A stretch of 64,000 bases of DNA, taken from positions 186,001 through 250,000 of the forward strand of contig BROI01000010.1 of assembly GCA_027923505.1 (NCBI GenBank), read 5' to 3'. Made by a program: the position numbers and the translations under genes. The stretch is from Mayamaea pseudoterrestris. Its lineage: Eukaryota; Bacillariophyta; Bacillariophyceae; Sellaphorales; Sellaphoraceae. Under the pieces are notes generated by a model, which was not told the DNA's origin, did not search any database, and worked only from the letters and a program-made list of their open reading frames with translations. Below, piece after piece: positions 30,690 through 39,891 of this stretch. Every line of letters starts with the position of its first letter. Position 1 is the first letter of the stretch.

Positions 30690-31781
30690 TCATCGCACTC
30701 CATTCATGACTGGCTTGATGTCCTGCTCCTCCTTCACCACCTCATGTTGCGCCATTGCTTCGTCATTATCATTGTCATCAGCGTCTGCGTTTCCTTCCTC
30801 TTCGTCTTCGCCATTGGAAAACCACCACTCCGTCAAGCCTAGACCATCCTCGCAAATGGATGCCACGATCCGCATGGCGGGTGGCTGCGGCGGTGGAGGT
30901 GCCGCAAAAGCTGATTGACTACCAACAAGACTTAGCGTTTGGTGATTGGTATGCGACTGCATGCTGCTGGACATGGAACCACCACCTGAATGATTCGTCG
31001 ACGCCGTCATGGCCAACGTGTCTGCCACGGGCGCCGCCTTGGCCGACGGCGTGACGCGCGTGTAATGTATGGACCGCACGCGAAAGCGAATCTTGGCGCC
31101 TATGTGCATTTCGTAGCGCGCTGGTGGTGCAGCAGTGGCAGTGTGGTCCGTGGCAGTGTGATCAAGAGCGTCATGAGCGTCGCCGTTTGATCCATGTTCC
31201 GCCATTGGTTCCGTCTTGATGACGACGCCTCCCGCTGCTGCAGTACCTCCTTGCACGGCTTTATCATTCTCATCATCATCCCCTTCCGCTTCATCATCAT
31301 CATCCTTGGCATCATAGACGGGCGCCCATATCCACATGCCCGTGGCTTCCTCGTAGTGACTCGGATTCAGCATCCAGTAGGCCGGCACAAACACGTCTTC
31401 AAAGAAGCCTCCCACGCTAATGGTCAAGCCTTGGGCGGATTGCTGCAGGACGCGGCCTATACACACTTGGTGCTGCGCCGGCGAAAAGACGAGCAACTGG
31501 AAGCGAGTGGTGCAGTGCACGCCAGCGTCGCCGGCGACGCAGGCGGCGGATTGAATGAAAATGTTGGTGGCGTCGTTATTGTTAGAAGCAGTATTACCGT
31601 TCGTCGTTGTATTCATATTTGTATTCGTTGTCGTATACCGCGACACCACCAAGCCCACGTCCATGAGCACGTGGCCGACATATTTGGCATCAATCTCCAC
31701 GCACACGGCTTGATGGGTGGGCAGCGACAGTAGATGGGGCGGTATGCGAATCGTGTCGTGCACCGTCACGACGGTGAACAT
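30690..31781 (-). CDS. POLR3H: RNA polymerase III subunit RPC8 (POLR3H / Rpc25)
   Basis: The 363-residue protein starts MFTVVTVHDTIRIPP, the diagnostic Rpb7/RPC8 N-terminus. KYVGHVLMDVGLVVSRY and TRFQLLVFSPAQHQVCIGRV follow, then the S1-type part (LTISVGGFFEDVFVPAYWML, MWIWAPVY, GAKIRFRVRSIHYTRVTP) and the RPC8 ending RIVASICEDGLGLTEWWFSN. RPC8 pairs with RPC9 as the Pol III stalk and acts in initiation. It is longer than the usual 200-210 residues because of an Asn/Thr loop, an acidic and Ala/Thr insertion of about 75 residues in the S1 domain, a Ser-rich loop and an acidic tail. Two psi-K-x-E sites (VIKTEP, VVKEEQ) sit in the added parts. Single exon. Confidence 0.92.
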   Translation of the reverse strand: MFTVVTVHDTIRIPPHLLSLPTHQAVCVEIDAKYVGHVLMDVGLVVSRYTTTNTNMNTTTNGNTASNNNDATNIFIQSAACVAGDAGVHCTTRFQLLVFSPAQHQVCIGRVLQQSAQGLTISVGGFFEDVFVPAYWMLNPSHYEEATGMWIWAPVYDAKDDDDEAEGDDDENDKAVQGGTAAAGGVVIKTEPMAEHGSNGDAHDALDHTATDHTATAAPPARYEMHIGAKIRFRVRSIHYTRVTPSAKAAPVADTLAMTASTNHSGGGSMSSSMQSHTNHQTLSLVGSQSAFAAPPPPQPPAMRIVASICEDGLGLTEWWFSNGEDEEEGNADADDNDNDEAMAQHEVVKEEQDIKPVMNGVR

Positions 31782-32560
31782 GGTATATGCAACTGCTGCT
31801 TGATAAATATAGGTTCAAAGCGAGTAGGTGAATGTAGATATTGATAATGTAGAGGAGGTAGAAGTAGCGGGTTGAAAAATACAGCAAATGAAGGGAGGTA
31901 CTGTACGTGGACTGTGTAGGCTTGATCGCGTTGCGAAACGTGAAGGGAAAGACAGAAGCGATTGTCGCAAGAATGTTTCCAAGACTGGAATACAGCCCTT
32001 GCCAGATCAAGCTAATCAGACCGCAAAAAGGCGATTTTGCCGTCGAAAAGAAGGTCGCTTCGTCGCGTCGAGACGAGTCGCTCAATTTCCACGGAATACG
32101 ACCAAGATATTCCCAAGAATGCAAGGTCTGTCACCGTAGTCTCTTCATAGATTCTGTAGATTCGTCTTGGTCGTCTTTTGTATATTGTTACAGAGTGTAG
32201 TGCTCCGTTCGTGTGATGAGAGTGATGGAATTGTGTGAGCGTCGCATCGAATGGATGGAGGCGAAATTCGCGGTGCTCCCGAAAAGACGCAACGGTACTA
32301 AATGGTCGTGCTACGACGTGATGACGTTTTACCCCATAGGGTGGTGACCTTCCCACGGCGTGCTTGACTGCCAACCTATCTTTTATAGTACAGTGGATGA
32401 AAAACACTTTTTAGCTGCTGTACTAGCAGCCCAGTGCTATCATCTTCGAGTTTTGAAACTCTCGTTAAGAATTTACTCAACTGAGCGAGATACATAGCAT
32501 TGGCGGCATGCATACGCCTAGTCCCAGCTATTAGCCATAAGCAAGCTCTCAGGGGCTCGA
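31782..32560. other. Intergenic between RPC8 and the LRR relic
   Basis: No supported gene; only short overlapping frames on both strands. It contains the composite motif at 32307. Confidence 0.45.
32307..32332 (+). promoter_or_regulatory. Composite motif GCTACGACGTGATGACGTTT
   Basis: The same block as at 23977, 24185 and 39519: a purine/pyrimidine-variable CGAC half followed by GATGACGTTTT. It lies about 525 bp upstream of RPC8 and 280 bp upstream of the LRR relic, so its target is unclear. Confidence 0.4.
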
Positions 32561-32599
32561 TTGCTGGCTTTGCTTGGAGCGTCAACGAGGAAACATCTA

Positions 32600-32835
32600 A
32601 ATGACAGCTATAGACAACTGAATCGTTGTGGCTCCAAAGATCCCTGGGACCCTACTCCGGTGATGGAAGTGGATGCTGCACTGATTCATCCAATCGTTCC
32701 GGCCGCGAGACTTGCACGAGGATCCAGGGAACGCCCGCAAAGCGGTCAATGTTTTGCAAAAAACGACGATAATGTCTACCGTGTACTAATGTTTTGCGGG
32801 AGAATTCGTTCATGTTTGGGTAAGCGTAGACGTGA
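32600..32835 (+). pseudogene. Relic of the C-terminal end of the LRR-type protein
   Basis: The sequence matches the last about 150 bp of the intact gene at 33121-34722 in patches: CTGAATCGTTGTGG, then ATCCAGGGAACGCCCGCAAA (intact copy: ACCCAGGAAACGCACGCAAG), then TTCATGTTTGGGTAAGCG at the stop. The order and end point agree, but the frame is disturbed and the rest of the gene is missing. It is an old truncated copy lying 5' of, and in the same orientation as, the living paralogue. Confidence 0.7.
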
Positions 32836-33032
32836 CGGAATGGGTGATGACGTCTAAGTTTACACCTGAATTAGGTGGAAAATTGCAACAAGTAGCGATT
32901 AAACATTTCTCAGAATGCCATAGCCGTCGACACTTGCGCTGAGTATAATGTCGCGGACTATGTCGAATATTGGTAGAAGAACATAGCTAATAGCGTACGA
33001 CGTCGTGCGTCGAAGGGCAAGCTCGAGTCGTT

Positions 33033-33058
33033 ATACCGGTACGATACGATGACGGTTT
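33033..33058 (+). promoter_or_regulatory. ACCGGTACGA plus GATGACGGTTTG promoter block
   Basis: TACCGGTACGATACGATGAC lies 63-88 bp 5' of the LRR gene start. The first half recurs at 24163 and 57375. The second half is a variant of the composite motif seen upstream of other genes. Confidence 0.4.
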
Positions 33059-33120
33059 GAAGCTACAGCGTGGCACGCCGTGACGTTCAACCGTTGCTGT
33101 AGTTCCGTTTCAACCATGAA

Positions 33121-34722
33121 ATGAAGTCATTCGATTACGAGGCAGCGCTTCACTCCTCTGTGCTTACCAATTGCTTGTACTACATTCTCTTAATGAATTC
33201 ATCGATAGGGGTACAACTTAACTGGGAAAGTGAGGTTTCTCTTCGCCAATTTGTGGGAGACGAAATTCCAAAAGCCGTTCGAGAAAAATCGAAGGCGAAG
33301 GACGGGACGTTACTTGGAGTCTTCATTTCTCAAAGCTTCGTCGAGCACTACCTTTGTCTCGATGAAAGTGATACGGTCTTGCTTTTGTCGGCGCTTGGTG
33401 CGACGCCTATTAATCACTTGTGTCTATTTGAATTCTTCCTCCTTGCAATTGACTCTGGATTGCGCAGGTCGCTGGAAGAAAAGCATGCTCATCTTGATCG
33501 TTTATACGAATGTCTTGATTCTATCACAACCATTAAATCTGCTGAAATTACTGCATACGGCGGTGCTAATGGACTGATACTGCCTGGTCGAGTTATCAAG
33601 CGCATGAAAACAATTGACACGATTCGAGTGGCCAGGCATCGTTATCAAGATGATAGTTTTGTACCGGAGATTGTCCAAGGCCTTGCTCAGCATCCATGCA
33701 TTAAGTCGGTTACTATGAAAATTTGCTCAAGGTTTTACTCCAGTTTTATCCCCATTGTGCTGTCACTGCCGCTACTGGAAGAGGTAGTTGTCGAAGGAAA
33801 TGGCGGCGAATGGGGATTGCCTGCTGCACTCGAACCCGGGGAGGCGCAAGCGATTGCAAATCTTTTAGCCGTTGACGCGATTGATGTCAGTATCAAGTCT
33901 CATGCCATTGGCAATGACGAATCGTATCATATCGTTTGCGACGGAATCGCTGGCTCATTGGCCCAAAGCCTGACGCTGGATGATATTCTCATTGGAAATG
34001 ATCAAGCCTCGTCGCTAATTCAGGCAATCACTGCTTCTGGAATTAAACATTTGAGCTTTGGAAACATTTTCTTGATGGAGCCTATGGAGATTGTTGGCTT
34101 GGAGACCGAGTCGGATAGTGACGGTAGTGATGACGATTCCGATTTGTCGGGCCACCAGTTTGCTAGTACCGTTCTTCTCAACGAGTTGCTGCGACTGCTT
34201 CCAACTATGCAGCAGTTGGAGGAACTTGACTGCACGTGCTATCAACTAAAAGATGTTGAAGCTAAAGTAAGGCTGATGCAAGTTGCAACTCTGTGTCCTC
34301 GCCTTCGAGCACTACAGTTTGACATTTCAGAATTTACGACAAGCTTGGATGAAGCACTGGCGGAATGTTTACGCGCAAATTCGAATCTTGAAAAGTTGCA
34401 TATCAACGGGTTTTGTTCTGATGACGAGGCGCCGACCCAGCGATTCCCAGCCCTGCTTGGAGCATTAAAGACGAACTACAAGATGAAGTTCATCGTCTTG
34501 CCAAAAGTCGTCAATGCGGAGTCTTTGTTTCCAGGATTTCCATGGGATCAAGACATGCTCACGGAAATGAACGTTTTGCTGCGGCTCAATCGTTGTGGTC
34601 GAGGTGAGTTGAAAGAGGACCCAGGAAACGCACGCAAGGCTGTCAAGGTCTTGGAGCAAGTCGTGGACGACGTCGACTGCATTCTTGTCTTTTTGCGAGA
34701 CAACCTGTTCATGTTTGGCTAA
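33121..34722 (+). CDS. Leucine-rich-repeat-like protein, diatom family
   Basis: The 533-residue single-exon protein starts at the ATG after a two-codon frame ending ATGA. The N-terminal part (VSLRQFVGDEIPKAVREKS, LLLSALGATPINHLCLFEFF) resembles a helical adaptor, perhaps F-box- or BTB-like. About residues 140-480 hold irregular leucine-rich repeats (IKSVTMKICSRF, LPLLEEVVVEGNG, IKHLSFGNIFL, LEELDCTCYQL, LRALQFDISEF, LEKLHINGF), with one acidic loop (SDSDGSDDDSDL). The tail LLRLNRCGRGELKEDPGN, then VLEQVVDDVDCILVFLRDN, is a recurrent ending of diatom LRR-type proteins of unknown role. A relic paralogue sits upstream. Protein binding is the likely role; the partner is unknown. Confidence 0.7.
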   Translation: MKSFDYEAALHSSVLTNCLYYILLMNSSIGVQLNWESEVSLRQFVGDEIPKAVREKSKAKDGTLLGVFISQSFVEHYLCLDESDTVLLLSALGATPINHLCLFEFFLLAIDSGLRRSLEEKHAHLDRLYECLDSITTIKSAEITAYGGANGLILPGRVIKRMKTIDTIRVARHRYQDDSFVPEIVQGLAQHPCIKSVTMKICSRFYSSFIPIVLSLPLLEEVVVEGNGGEWGLPAALEPGEAQAIANLLAVDAIDVSIKSHAIGNDESYHIVCDGIAGSLAQSLTLDDILIGNDQASSLIQAITASGIKHLSFGNIFLMEPMEIVGLETESDSDGSDDDSDLSGHQFASTVLLNELLRLLPTMQQLEELDCTCYQLKDVEAKVRLMQVATLCPRLRALQFDISEFTTSLDEALAECLRANSNLEKLHINGFCSDDEAPTQRFPALLGALKTNYKMKFIVLPKVVNAESLFPGFPWDQDMLTEMNVLLRLNRCGRGELKEDPGNARKAVKVLEQVVDDVDCILVFLRDNLFMFG

Positions 34723-35680
34723 CGCACAGCGATACAAAGAAGGTTCTATAGCTTGCGATCGTCGAGTAATGAGCAGTCGTACCAGAGTACGTATGCTAAA
34801 CAATATTGCTTATTAGATTGTCATTGGCCATTGTACTGTACGAGACCCCGGCGCGTCCCTATTAAAGCATATATCTTCACTCGAGACTATTAATATACTG
34901 CTCGCGATCCTCAATCCTGCCGTAGAGGTCATCTACATTCACCCGATATCATTTTATTGGCTCGTCGCAAGTCGTCAAGTCTCGTGCATAGTGCATAGTG
35001 CATACGTTACGTTAATGCACGCGAGAAGCTCGGCGCGAGCACCTTCCGCCGTCTTCATGCTCCATTGCGCACAAGTCCTTTACTTGAAAGTGTTATTTTC
35101 AGCAAACTCGGCTAGCAGTCAGTTTGTATATTGCGACGATCGCCTCGCGAATATTGTTGTTACTCCAAGTTCGATTATCAGCTGTTTCGTTGGTCCATTT
35201 TTTGTGAAACGCGTGACGGATCGATCACATTGACACGACTGACCTGCGCGCGATGCTCGATGCGCGATGCTTACAGATAATGATCGTCGAATGATTGACG
35301 TCTTAACAGGCTACTGGGGGATATATTGCTATATGTAAATGTCCAAGGACTACATTTGGATATCAAAATGAATCTCCCGTCTTCCCCTTCCTTGGAGCTC
35401 ATCGCGGTGGACCAGCATGCGTTTGCCATCGAACGTTGGACCGTTTCGCGTCGAGCGGCGCACGCGATTCAACGCCCAATCATGGCGCACGGCGCACCGA
35501 CAAACAATATTTCAAAGGAAAAAATGCTTCGAAAAACAAAAGACATTGCAGCAAATTACAGTCGACTCGAAAGGAATTTGCTTGCGAAGAAACTGATTCA
35601 GAATCGGCTTACACGAGATTGTCGAGAGACGCAAAAACAAAGGAACAACGCTATCTAAAGACACCAAAAGCAGGACGACT
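34723..35680. other. Intergenic, about 960 bp
   Basis: No firm gene. A plus-strand frame at 35368-35658 (MNLPSSPSLELIAVDQ, then basic helical residues) has an ATG but no recognisable product and overlaps the promoter area of the next gene, so it is not called. Confidence 0.4.
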
Positions 35681-37201
35681 ATGACTACAAGAACTCGCTC
35701 CTTTCAATGCCGACCGGTGAGAAGGATATTGGTTCTTTCTCTCGTCAGTCTTTTGGCTTTACCGGTAGCTGCAGCTACAGGCGAAGGCACTGAGGAGCTC
35801 AAGCCACTGCACTCGTCCGCCGATGCATTAACTTCCAATGCAGCAGCAGCTTCATCAACCTCAACAAGTCGAGAGCTCTTCTTTGACTATCCGAATCAGC
35901 GACTTCGATCGTCTGGTCAAACAGCAGCGCAGCGGAAGAGAACCAGAAAAGCCAATCGCAACCCCACTGCAACCACAACTCAGCCAACTGAACCATCAGA
36001 CAATCAACGACAAGTATCCACTGCCGCAACAACATCCACAAAGGGCCGCCAGGGCTTGTGCGTCATTGGCTGCACACCCTACGTGGAGCTCACTCGCACC
36101 GACACTGGTGTATCCAAGTACATGGCCATGGTGGAGGAAATGGCGCAAACCTGCGACATTGTCATTCACGTGGGCGACACGAAGCCATCCGGCATGGCCT
36201 GCAACCGCAGCAACATGGTCAAGAGCGTCCAGTGGATGCGCAACGCCGCCAAGCGACATGGCGCCATTGCGTTGTACACGCCCGGTGACAATGAGTTGAA
36301 CGACTGCCACCGATCGGCCAGTGCGGGTGGACCGTATGTGCAACCGGCTGACTTTTACAAAGCGGTTGACGCGCGAGCATTCTTGGTGGACTCGCTGCAG
36401 CTTGGTGTGAATGAGGTGCGGAAGCGACGCAGCAAGGACTTGACGTTGCAGTATTTGGTGGATACGCACTTTAACTACAAGAAGGGTGAAACCGTGCCGG
36501 GTACCAACTACACGTACTCGTGCGACTTTGACAAGTATGTGGAGCTCGATCATTATGCCGTCGTAACCTTGGAAGTGCCAGGCAGTCTTTGGTACTTGGC
36601 GGACGAGACACGCAATGGATACACGTTGCAGGACGACGTGGATCCGCTCATGGATCGGTTCGGTATGTACTTGAACGCCATGGAGTGTGCCATGGATTGG
36701 ATCGAAGTGAGTGCCCTCAAGGCGTCGGACAGTGGGAAACGGGCAATCTTTTTTACCTTTCAAGGCATCTTTTACAGCAACTATGGGATGGATCCCATTT
36801 CGCAACCGAGTGGCGGTTTCTACTCGGAAGCCAAGTTCAAGCAGTACTTGAAGACGATTGCCGGCCGAACCGATATCGACAGCGCCTACGACCCATTGTT
36901 CTCCAAGCTCACGGAAGTGGCTTTGAAGTATCCAAATTTGCAGTTTACAGTCGTTCACGCTGATGGTCACCGCTATCAAACGCTACGCATGAACTCGGAT
37001 TTGAACAATCGCGGAGGCAGCCGCACCGTTTCCAACCAAAACTTGAGGGTGCACATGGTCGAAGGTGGGGCCAAGGCGTTGACCATGTGGACGCGCTTCA
37101 CGGTCGACCCGAGTGCCTTTCAACCAATGACGTTGAAGGAGGAGTGGAGCGAATCAGCCTTCAATGTTGCACCTTATGGACATTCATGGATTCCATACTA
37201 G
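35681..37201 (+). CDS. Secreted calcineurin-like phosphoesterase
   Basis: This is a 506-residue protein with a signal peptide (RRILVLSLVSLLALPVAAAT, cleavage near residue 33). A Ser/Thr/Gln-rich linker with a dibasic patch (QRKRTRKANR) follows, then a catalytic domain. Motifs of the calcineurin fold are CDIVIHVGDTKPSG (metal Asp) and LYTPGDNELNDCH, where the usual G-N-H-(D/E) has become G-D-N-E, and FTVVHADGHRYQT (the G-H-x-H-like metal box, here G-H-R-Y). The changed third motif means the metal site differs from the norm or is weak. It probably acts outside the cell or in the secretory lumen. The substrate is unknown. Single exon. Confidence 0.75.
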   Translation: MTTRTRSFQCRPVRRILVLSLVSLLALPVAAATGEGTEELKPLHSSADALTSNAAAASSTSTSRELFFDYPNQRLRSSGQTAAQRKRTRKANRNPTATTTQPTEPSDNQRQVSTAATTSTKGRQGLCVIGCTPYVELTRTDTGVSKYMAMVEEMAQTCDIVIHVGDTKPSGMACNRSNMVKSVQWMRNAAKRHGAIALYTPGDNELNDCHRSASAGGPYVQPADFYKAVDARAFLVDSLQLGVNEVRKRRSKDLTLQYLVDTHFNYKKGETVPGTNYTYSCDFDKYVELDHYAVVTLEVPGSLWYLADETRNGYTLQDDVDPLMDRFGMYLNAMECAMDWIEVSALKASDSGKRAIFFTFQGIFYSNYGMDPISQPSGGFYSEAKFKQYLKTIAGRTDIDSAYDPLFSKLTEVALKYPNLQFTVVHADGHRYQTLRMNSDLNNRGGSRTVSNQNLRVHMVEGGAKALTMWTRFTVDPSAFQPMTLKEEWSESAFNVAPYGHSWIPY

Positions 37202-37326
37202 TTTTGTGTGGCATATGAACGCCATGTCAACATCACATTCAGATATAGGGGTACCGAATGTCACTACGTAGTATATTTATCGGCGTCTTAGCAACGCTTT
37301 TTGTTAACCATTTGCTGTCACAAAAA

Positions 37327-39474
37327 TTATATTGCCTTGTCGGTCGAGTTATTTGCATCCTTGTTTTGAAAGCCTAGTGGCGTCAGAAAGGATTCGCCAT
37401 TGCGGCCACCTTCGTTGCTATTCCAACGAGCGAGCCAATTACGCAGCGGCGTCAAGTGCGTTCTCGAATTGGTGATTCTGCCTGCCATGCTGGAAAGAAT
37501 GGCGCGAAAACCAAGGCCTGGTACCAGCTTTTGCAAGGCGATTATACACGCTGCAGCAGCAAACGTAATGGTCGCTGTCGTTTTGGCGCTCCTGTTCAAC
37601 GCTGCTGCCAGTGCTTGAATACCCACATTGACCAACCAACCTGTTGCTCCAAGCCCACCGACAATGATTGCAACTTGCAAGGTTCGATCGATTCGTTTCC
37701 GTCGCGCCACCTGCGTGAATGTGTATTCCTCGCGCTGCATCATGGCAATAATGTTGGGCGTGAACAACCTTGGCGCCAGTCCATGAAAGATGGAATCCAA
37801 AATGATGGGCAGTATGAACGTGACAAACCCCAGCTTGCCGGGCCGATCCAATTCGCGCGACAGTCGCACCATGGTCTTGGCCTCGGGGGCGCGTCGCTTC
37901 GAAAACTCTGGCACCGCCACGGTCACGTCGCCACCACATTGCGTCAACACGTCCTGCAGCACCAACACATCCTCCAACGCACTGTTCGCTCCCAGTCCAA
38001 AGTACGGCTTGACGGTATGCGCGCAGTCACCAAGTATCAAACACCGCTTGCCCTGATGCAGTCGTGGACCAACGTATCGAAAGGCTGGCAGGAACGACAC
38101 TGGCTTGATTGCCACGGCGGCGGTCACTTCGTCACTCATTAATGCACTAAACTGCGGCAGCTCCTTGTCCATGCGCCCTCGCAGTTGCGTTGCACAGGTG
38201 TTTGCCTGCGCCAACGGATCGTTGGCGAGCAGCAGCAAGACGCCGCAGTAGTCGCCATTTGCATTCGCCGGCAAGGCATCCAAATTCATTTTCGAGCCCT
38301 TGGTGCGCGCGCTGTAGTTTAGGTCAAATCGCCAGTCAGATGGTAGCTTGAGTGGAATGGTCTTGTAGACGCGTTGATTGTCGTCCAAATAGCGTTTGAC
38401 CTTGATGGGTCTTGGTTGTGTTAGGCGTGCGAGTAAATTTCGCGCCCGACTCGCCTGCTCCATGGCGTTGGCAAAGGTTCGCTGCGTGCCGTCGGCGGCA
38501 ATGACGAAACCTGCCTCCAGCAGTGAGGGTGGATTGGTTTCGTCGTTGACGCTGCAGAAAATGTCGGGTGTAGTTGCCGATGACGATGGAGTCATGCTTC
38601 GATCAACGTTGTTATCACTTGCTGCTACACACTTTGTCACTTGCAGCAACACACTCTCCCCATTCTTATAATCAAATTCAATCGGTTCCACTTGACATCC
38701 GTAATGAATGACTACCTGTTGTGAGTATTGCGTTTGAATCACTTGCTGCAGTATCCCCACCAGTTTTTCGCGCGGCAAGACTTGCGCCGTCGTCTTCTTG
38801 TCGCGCTTGGTAAAGACCCGCTCCACTCCCTCGCTGGCACCCGGCGGCCAATCCTTGCGACCCACCACGGCCACGCAATGTTGCTTGACTTGGTTCCACA
38901 CTCCCAACTGCTGCAGTGCCAATTGCCCGCGACCGCCCAAGCCAATCAAGTAGTACTTGGCAGCGTCCGCGTTCCAGGCGTCAAAGTCGTCCGGTGAGGG
39001 AGCCGCGTGGGGCTGGCGGTCGTAGACGTGAATGGCATGAGTATTTGATGTTGGTGAAGATGATAAAGTAGTAGAAGATGAGCTGCTTGAGCTTGATGAT
39101 GCTGTATGCCTTTCGTTTCTTCCTCCTCCACCATCTTGTTGCTGCGCCAGCATGATGGCCGTCAAGAGTCCAGCGGGACCTCCACCGACAATGACGTTTC
39201 GTACAAAGGGGATTCCGTAGTCGTCTTTAGTGGCAGTGGCCGTGACATTCACAGTTACTGCAGCTGCTGCTGATGATTGTAACAGTGAACCATGACGAGT
39301 GTTTACAGTTAGTGATATTGATGAAACGAGTGGATGATTCTGTATTGCTGCTGATTGTCGTTGCAGTTTCGTTGCACCAAGTCGATGTGACGCAAAACCA
39401 TTGACGTAATGGCACAGTAGCAGTAGAAATAGCTGTTGAAACATTGCCTTCGTCGACTTGGAGAAGATTGCCAT
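37327..39474 (-). CDS. KMO-like FAD-dependent monooxygenase, possibly plastid-targeted
   Basis: The 715-residue protein (start MAIFSKST) has a hydrophobic leader (MFQQLFLLLLCHYVNG) followed by FASHRLGATKLQRQ. A signal peptide then Phe at +1 and a basic, hydroxylated stretch resembles the bipartite plastid presequence of diatoms. The enzyme shows the FAD dinucleotide motif VIVGGGPAGLLTAIMLAQ, an AADGTQR motif and GDCAHTVKPYFGLGANSALE, the form of the G-D-(A/C)-A-H box seen in kynurenine 3-monooxygenase ([20 protein letters not shown]). Two hydrophobic segments follow near the C-terminus, as in KMO, which is membrane bound. It is much longer than KMO (about 480), so other aromatic hydroxylases remain possible. 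A TGCGACGTGATGACGTTTCC-type motif lies 45 bp 5'. Confidence 0.75.
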   Translation of the reverse strand: MAIFSKSTKAMFQQLFLLLLCHYVNGFASHRLGATKLQRQSAAIQNHPLVSSISLTVNTRHGSLLQSSAAAAVTVNVTATATKDDYGIPFVRNVIVGGGPAGLLTAIMLAQQQDGGGGRNERHTASSSSSSSSSTTLSSSPTSNTHAIHVYDRQPHAAPSPDDFDAWNADAAKYYLIGLGGRGQLALQQLGVWNQVKQHCVAVVGRKDWPPGASEGVERVFTKRDKKTTAQVLPREKLVGILQQVIQTQYSQQVVIHYGCQVEPIEFDYKNGESVLLQVTKCVAASDNNVDRSMTPSSSATTPDIFCSVNDETNPPSLLEAGFVIAADGTQRTFANAMEQASRARNLLARLTQPRPIKVKRYLDDNQRVYKTIPLKLPSDWRFDLNYSARTKGSKMNLDALPANANGDYCGVLLLLANDPLAQANTCATQLRGRMDKELPQFSALMSDEVTAAVAIKPVSFLPAFRYVGPRLHQGKRCLILGDCAHTVKPYFGLGANSALEDVLVLQDVLTQCGGDVTVAVPEFSKRRAPEAKTMVRLSRELDRPGKLGFVTFILPIILDSIFHGLAPRLFTPNIIAMMQREEYTFTQVARRKRIDRTLQVAIIVGGLGATGWLVNVGIQALAAALNRSAKTTATITFAAAACIIALQKLVPGLGFRAILSSMAGRITNSRTHLTPLRNWLARWNSNEGGRNGESFLTPLGFQNKDANNSTDKAI

Positions 39475-39518
39475 GGTGAGTTTGTGACGATCGAAAACGG
39501 ATGCAGAATTTTGATTCA

Positions 39519-39540
39519 TGATGCGACGTGATGACGTTTC
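39519..39540 (+). promoter_or_regulatory. Composite motif ATGCGACGTGATGACGTTTC upstream of the KMO-like gene
   Basis: This is the same composite block as upstream of the IDO-like gene, here 45-66 bp from the KMO-like start. A separate perfect TGACGTCA lies at 39642-39649, just inside the neighbouring transposon. Confidence 0.45.
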
Positions 39541-39557
39541 CGTGTTAAAGCATCTTT

Positions 39558-39605
39558 TCGGTGAGCACCCATCGTAGTATTATCGCCGGCCGAGCCAGTA
39601 CCGGA
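39558..39605 (+). repeat. Left 48-bp terminal inverted repeat
   Basis: It starts GGTGAGCACC (itself an interrupted palindrome) and ends AGTACCGGATA. The right arm is its exact reverse complement by eye. Confidence 0.88.
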
Positions 39606-39837
39606 TACGTTTCTTCTTCGCGAGGCGGGCCGTCAAACTTTTGACGTCATCATTCACTTGTGTGTCTCAGTGGTTGACGGTCAAACACATGCGACACTCG
39701 TTGTACCGCTGTACTAAAGCTCGAATATGCCGCCGACGCCGTCGATCGATCGTCTCACACAAAAGACCTTTAGACAGCTTCATTGACTGTTTATGATAAG
39801 GTTGCTTTGAGTCCTGAGTTTTTTAGGCTTGGAGTCG

Positions 39838-39891
39838 GGGACAGTCCATTGGGTATAGTCCATCGGGGAAAAGTCCATTGGGTATAGTCAA
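39838..39891. repeat. Three imperfect copies of an AGTCCATTGGGTATAGTC unit
   Basis: AGTCCATTGGGTATAGTC, AGTCCATCGGGGAAA and AGTCCATTGGGTATAGTC run head to tail in the left part of the transposon. They may be a subterminal repeat bound by the transposition machinery or simply a small minisatellite. Confidence 0.7.

Noticed and set aside
35326-35658. A 110-codon frame before the calcineurin-like gene
   Set aside because: Basic, no family, and it ends within the likely promoter; kept only as a note in the spacer.
35996-36979. A 327-codon open frame opposite the calcineurin-like gene
   Set aside because: It is the antisense shadow of a gene with signal peptide and catalytic motifs; no domain of its own.
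37456-38142. A 228-codon plus-strand frame
   Set aside because: Mirror of the KMO-like gene; no recognisable protein.
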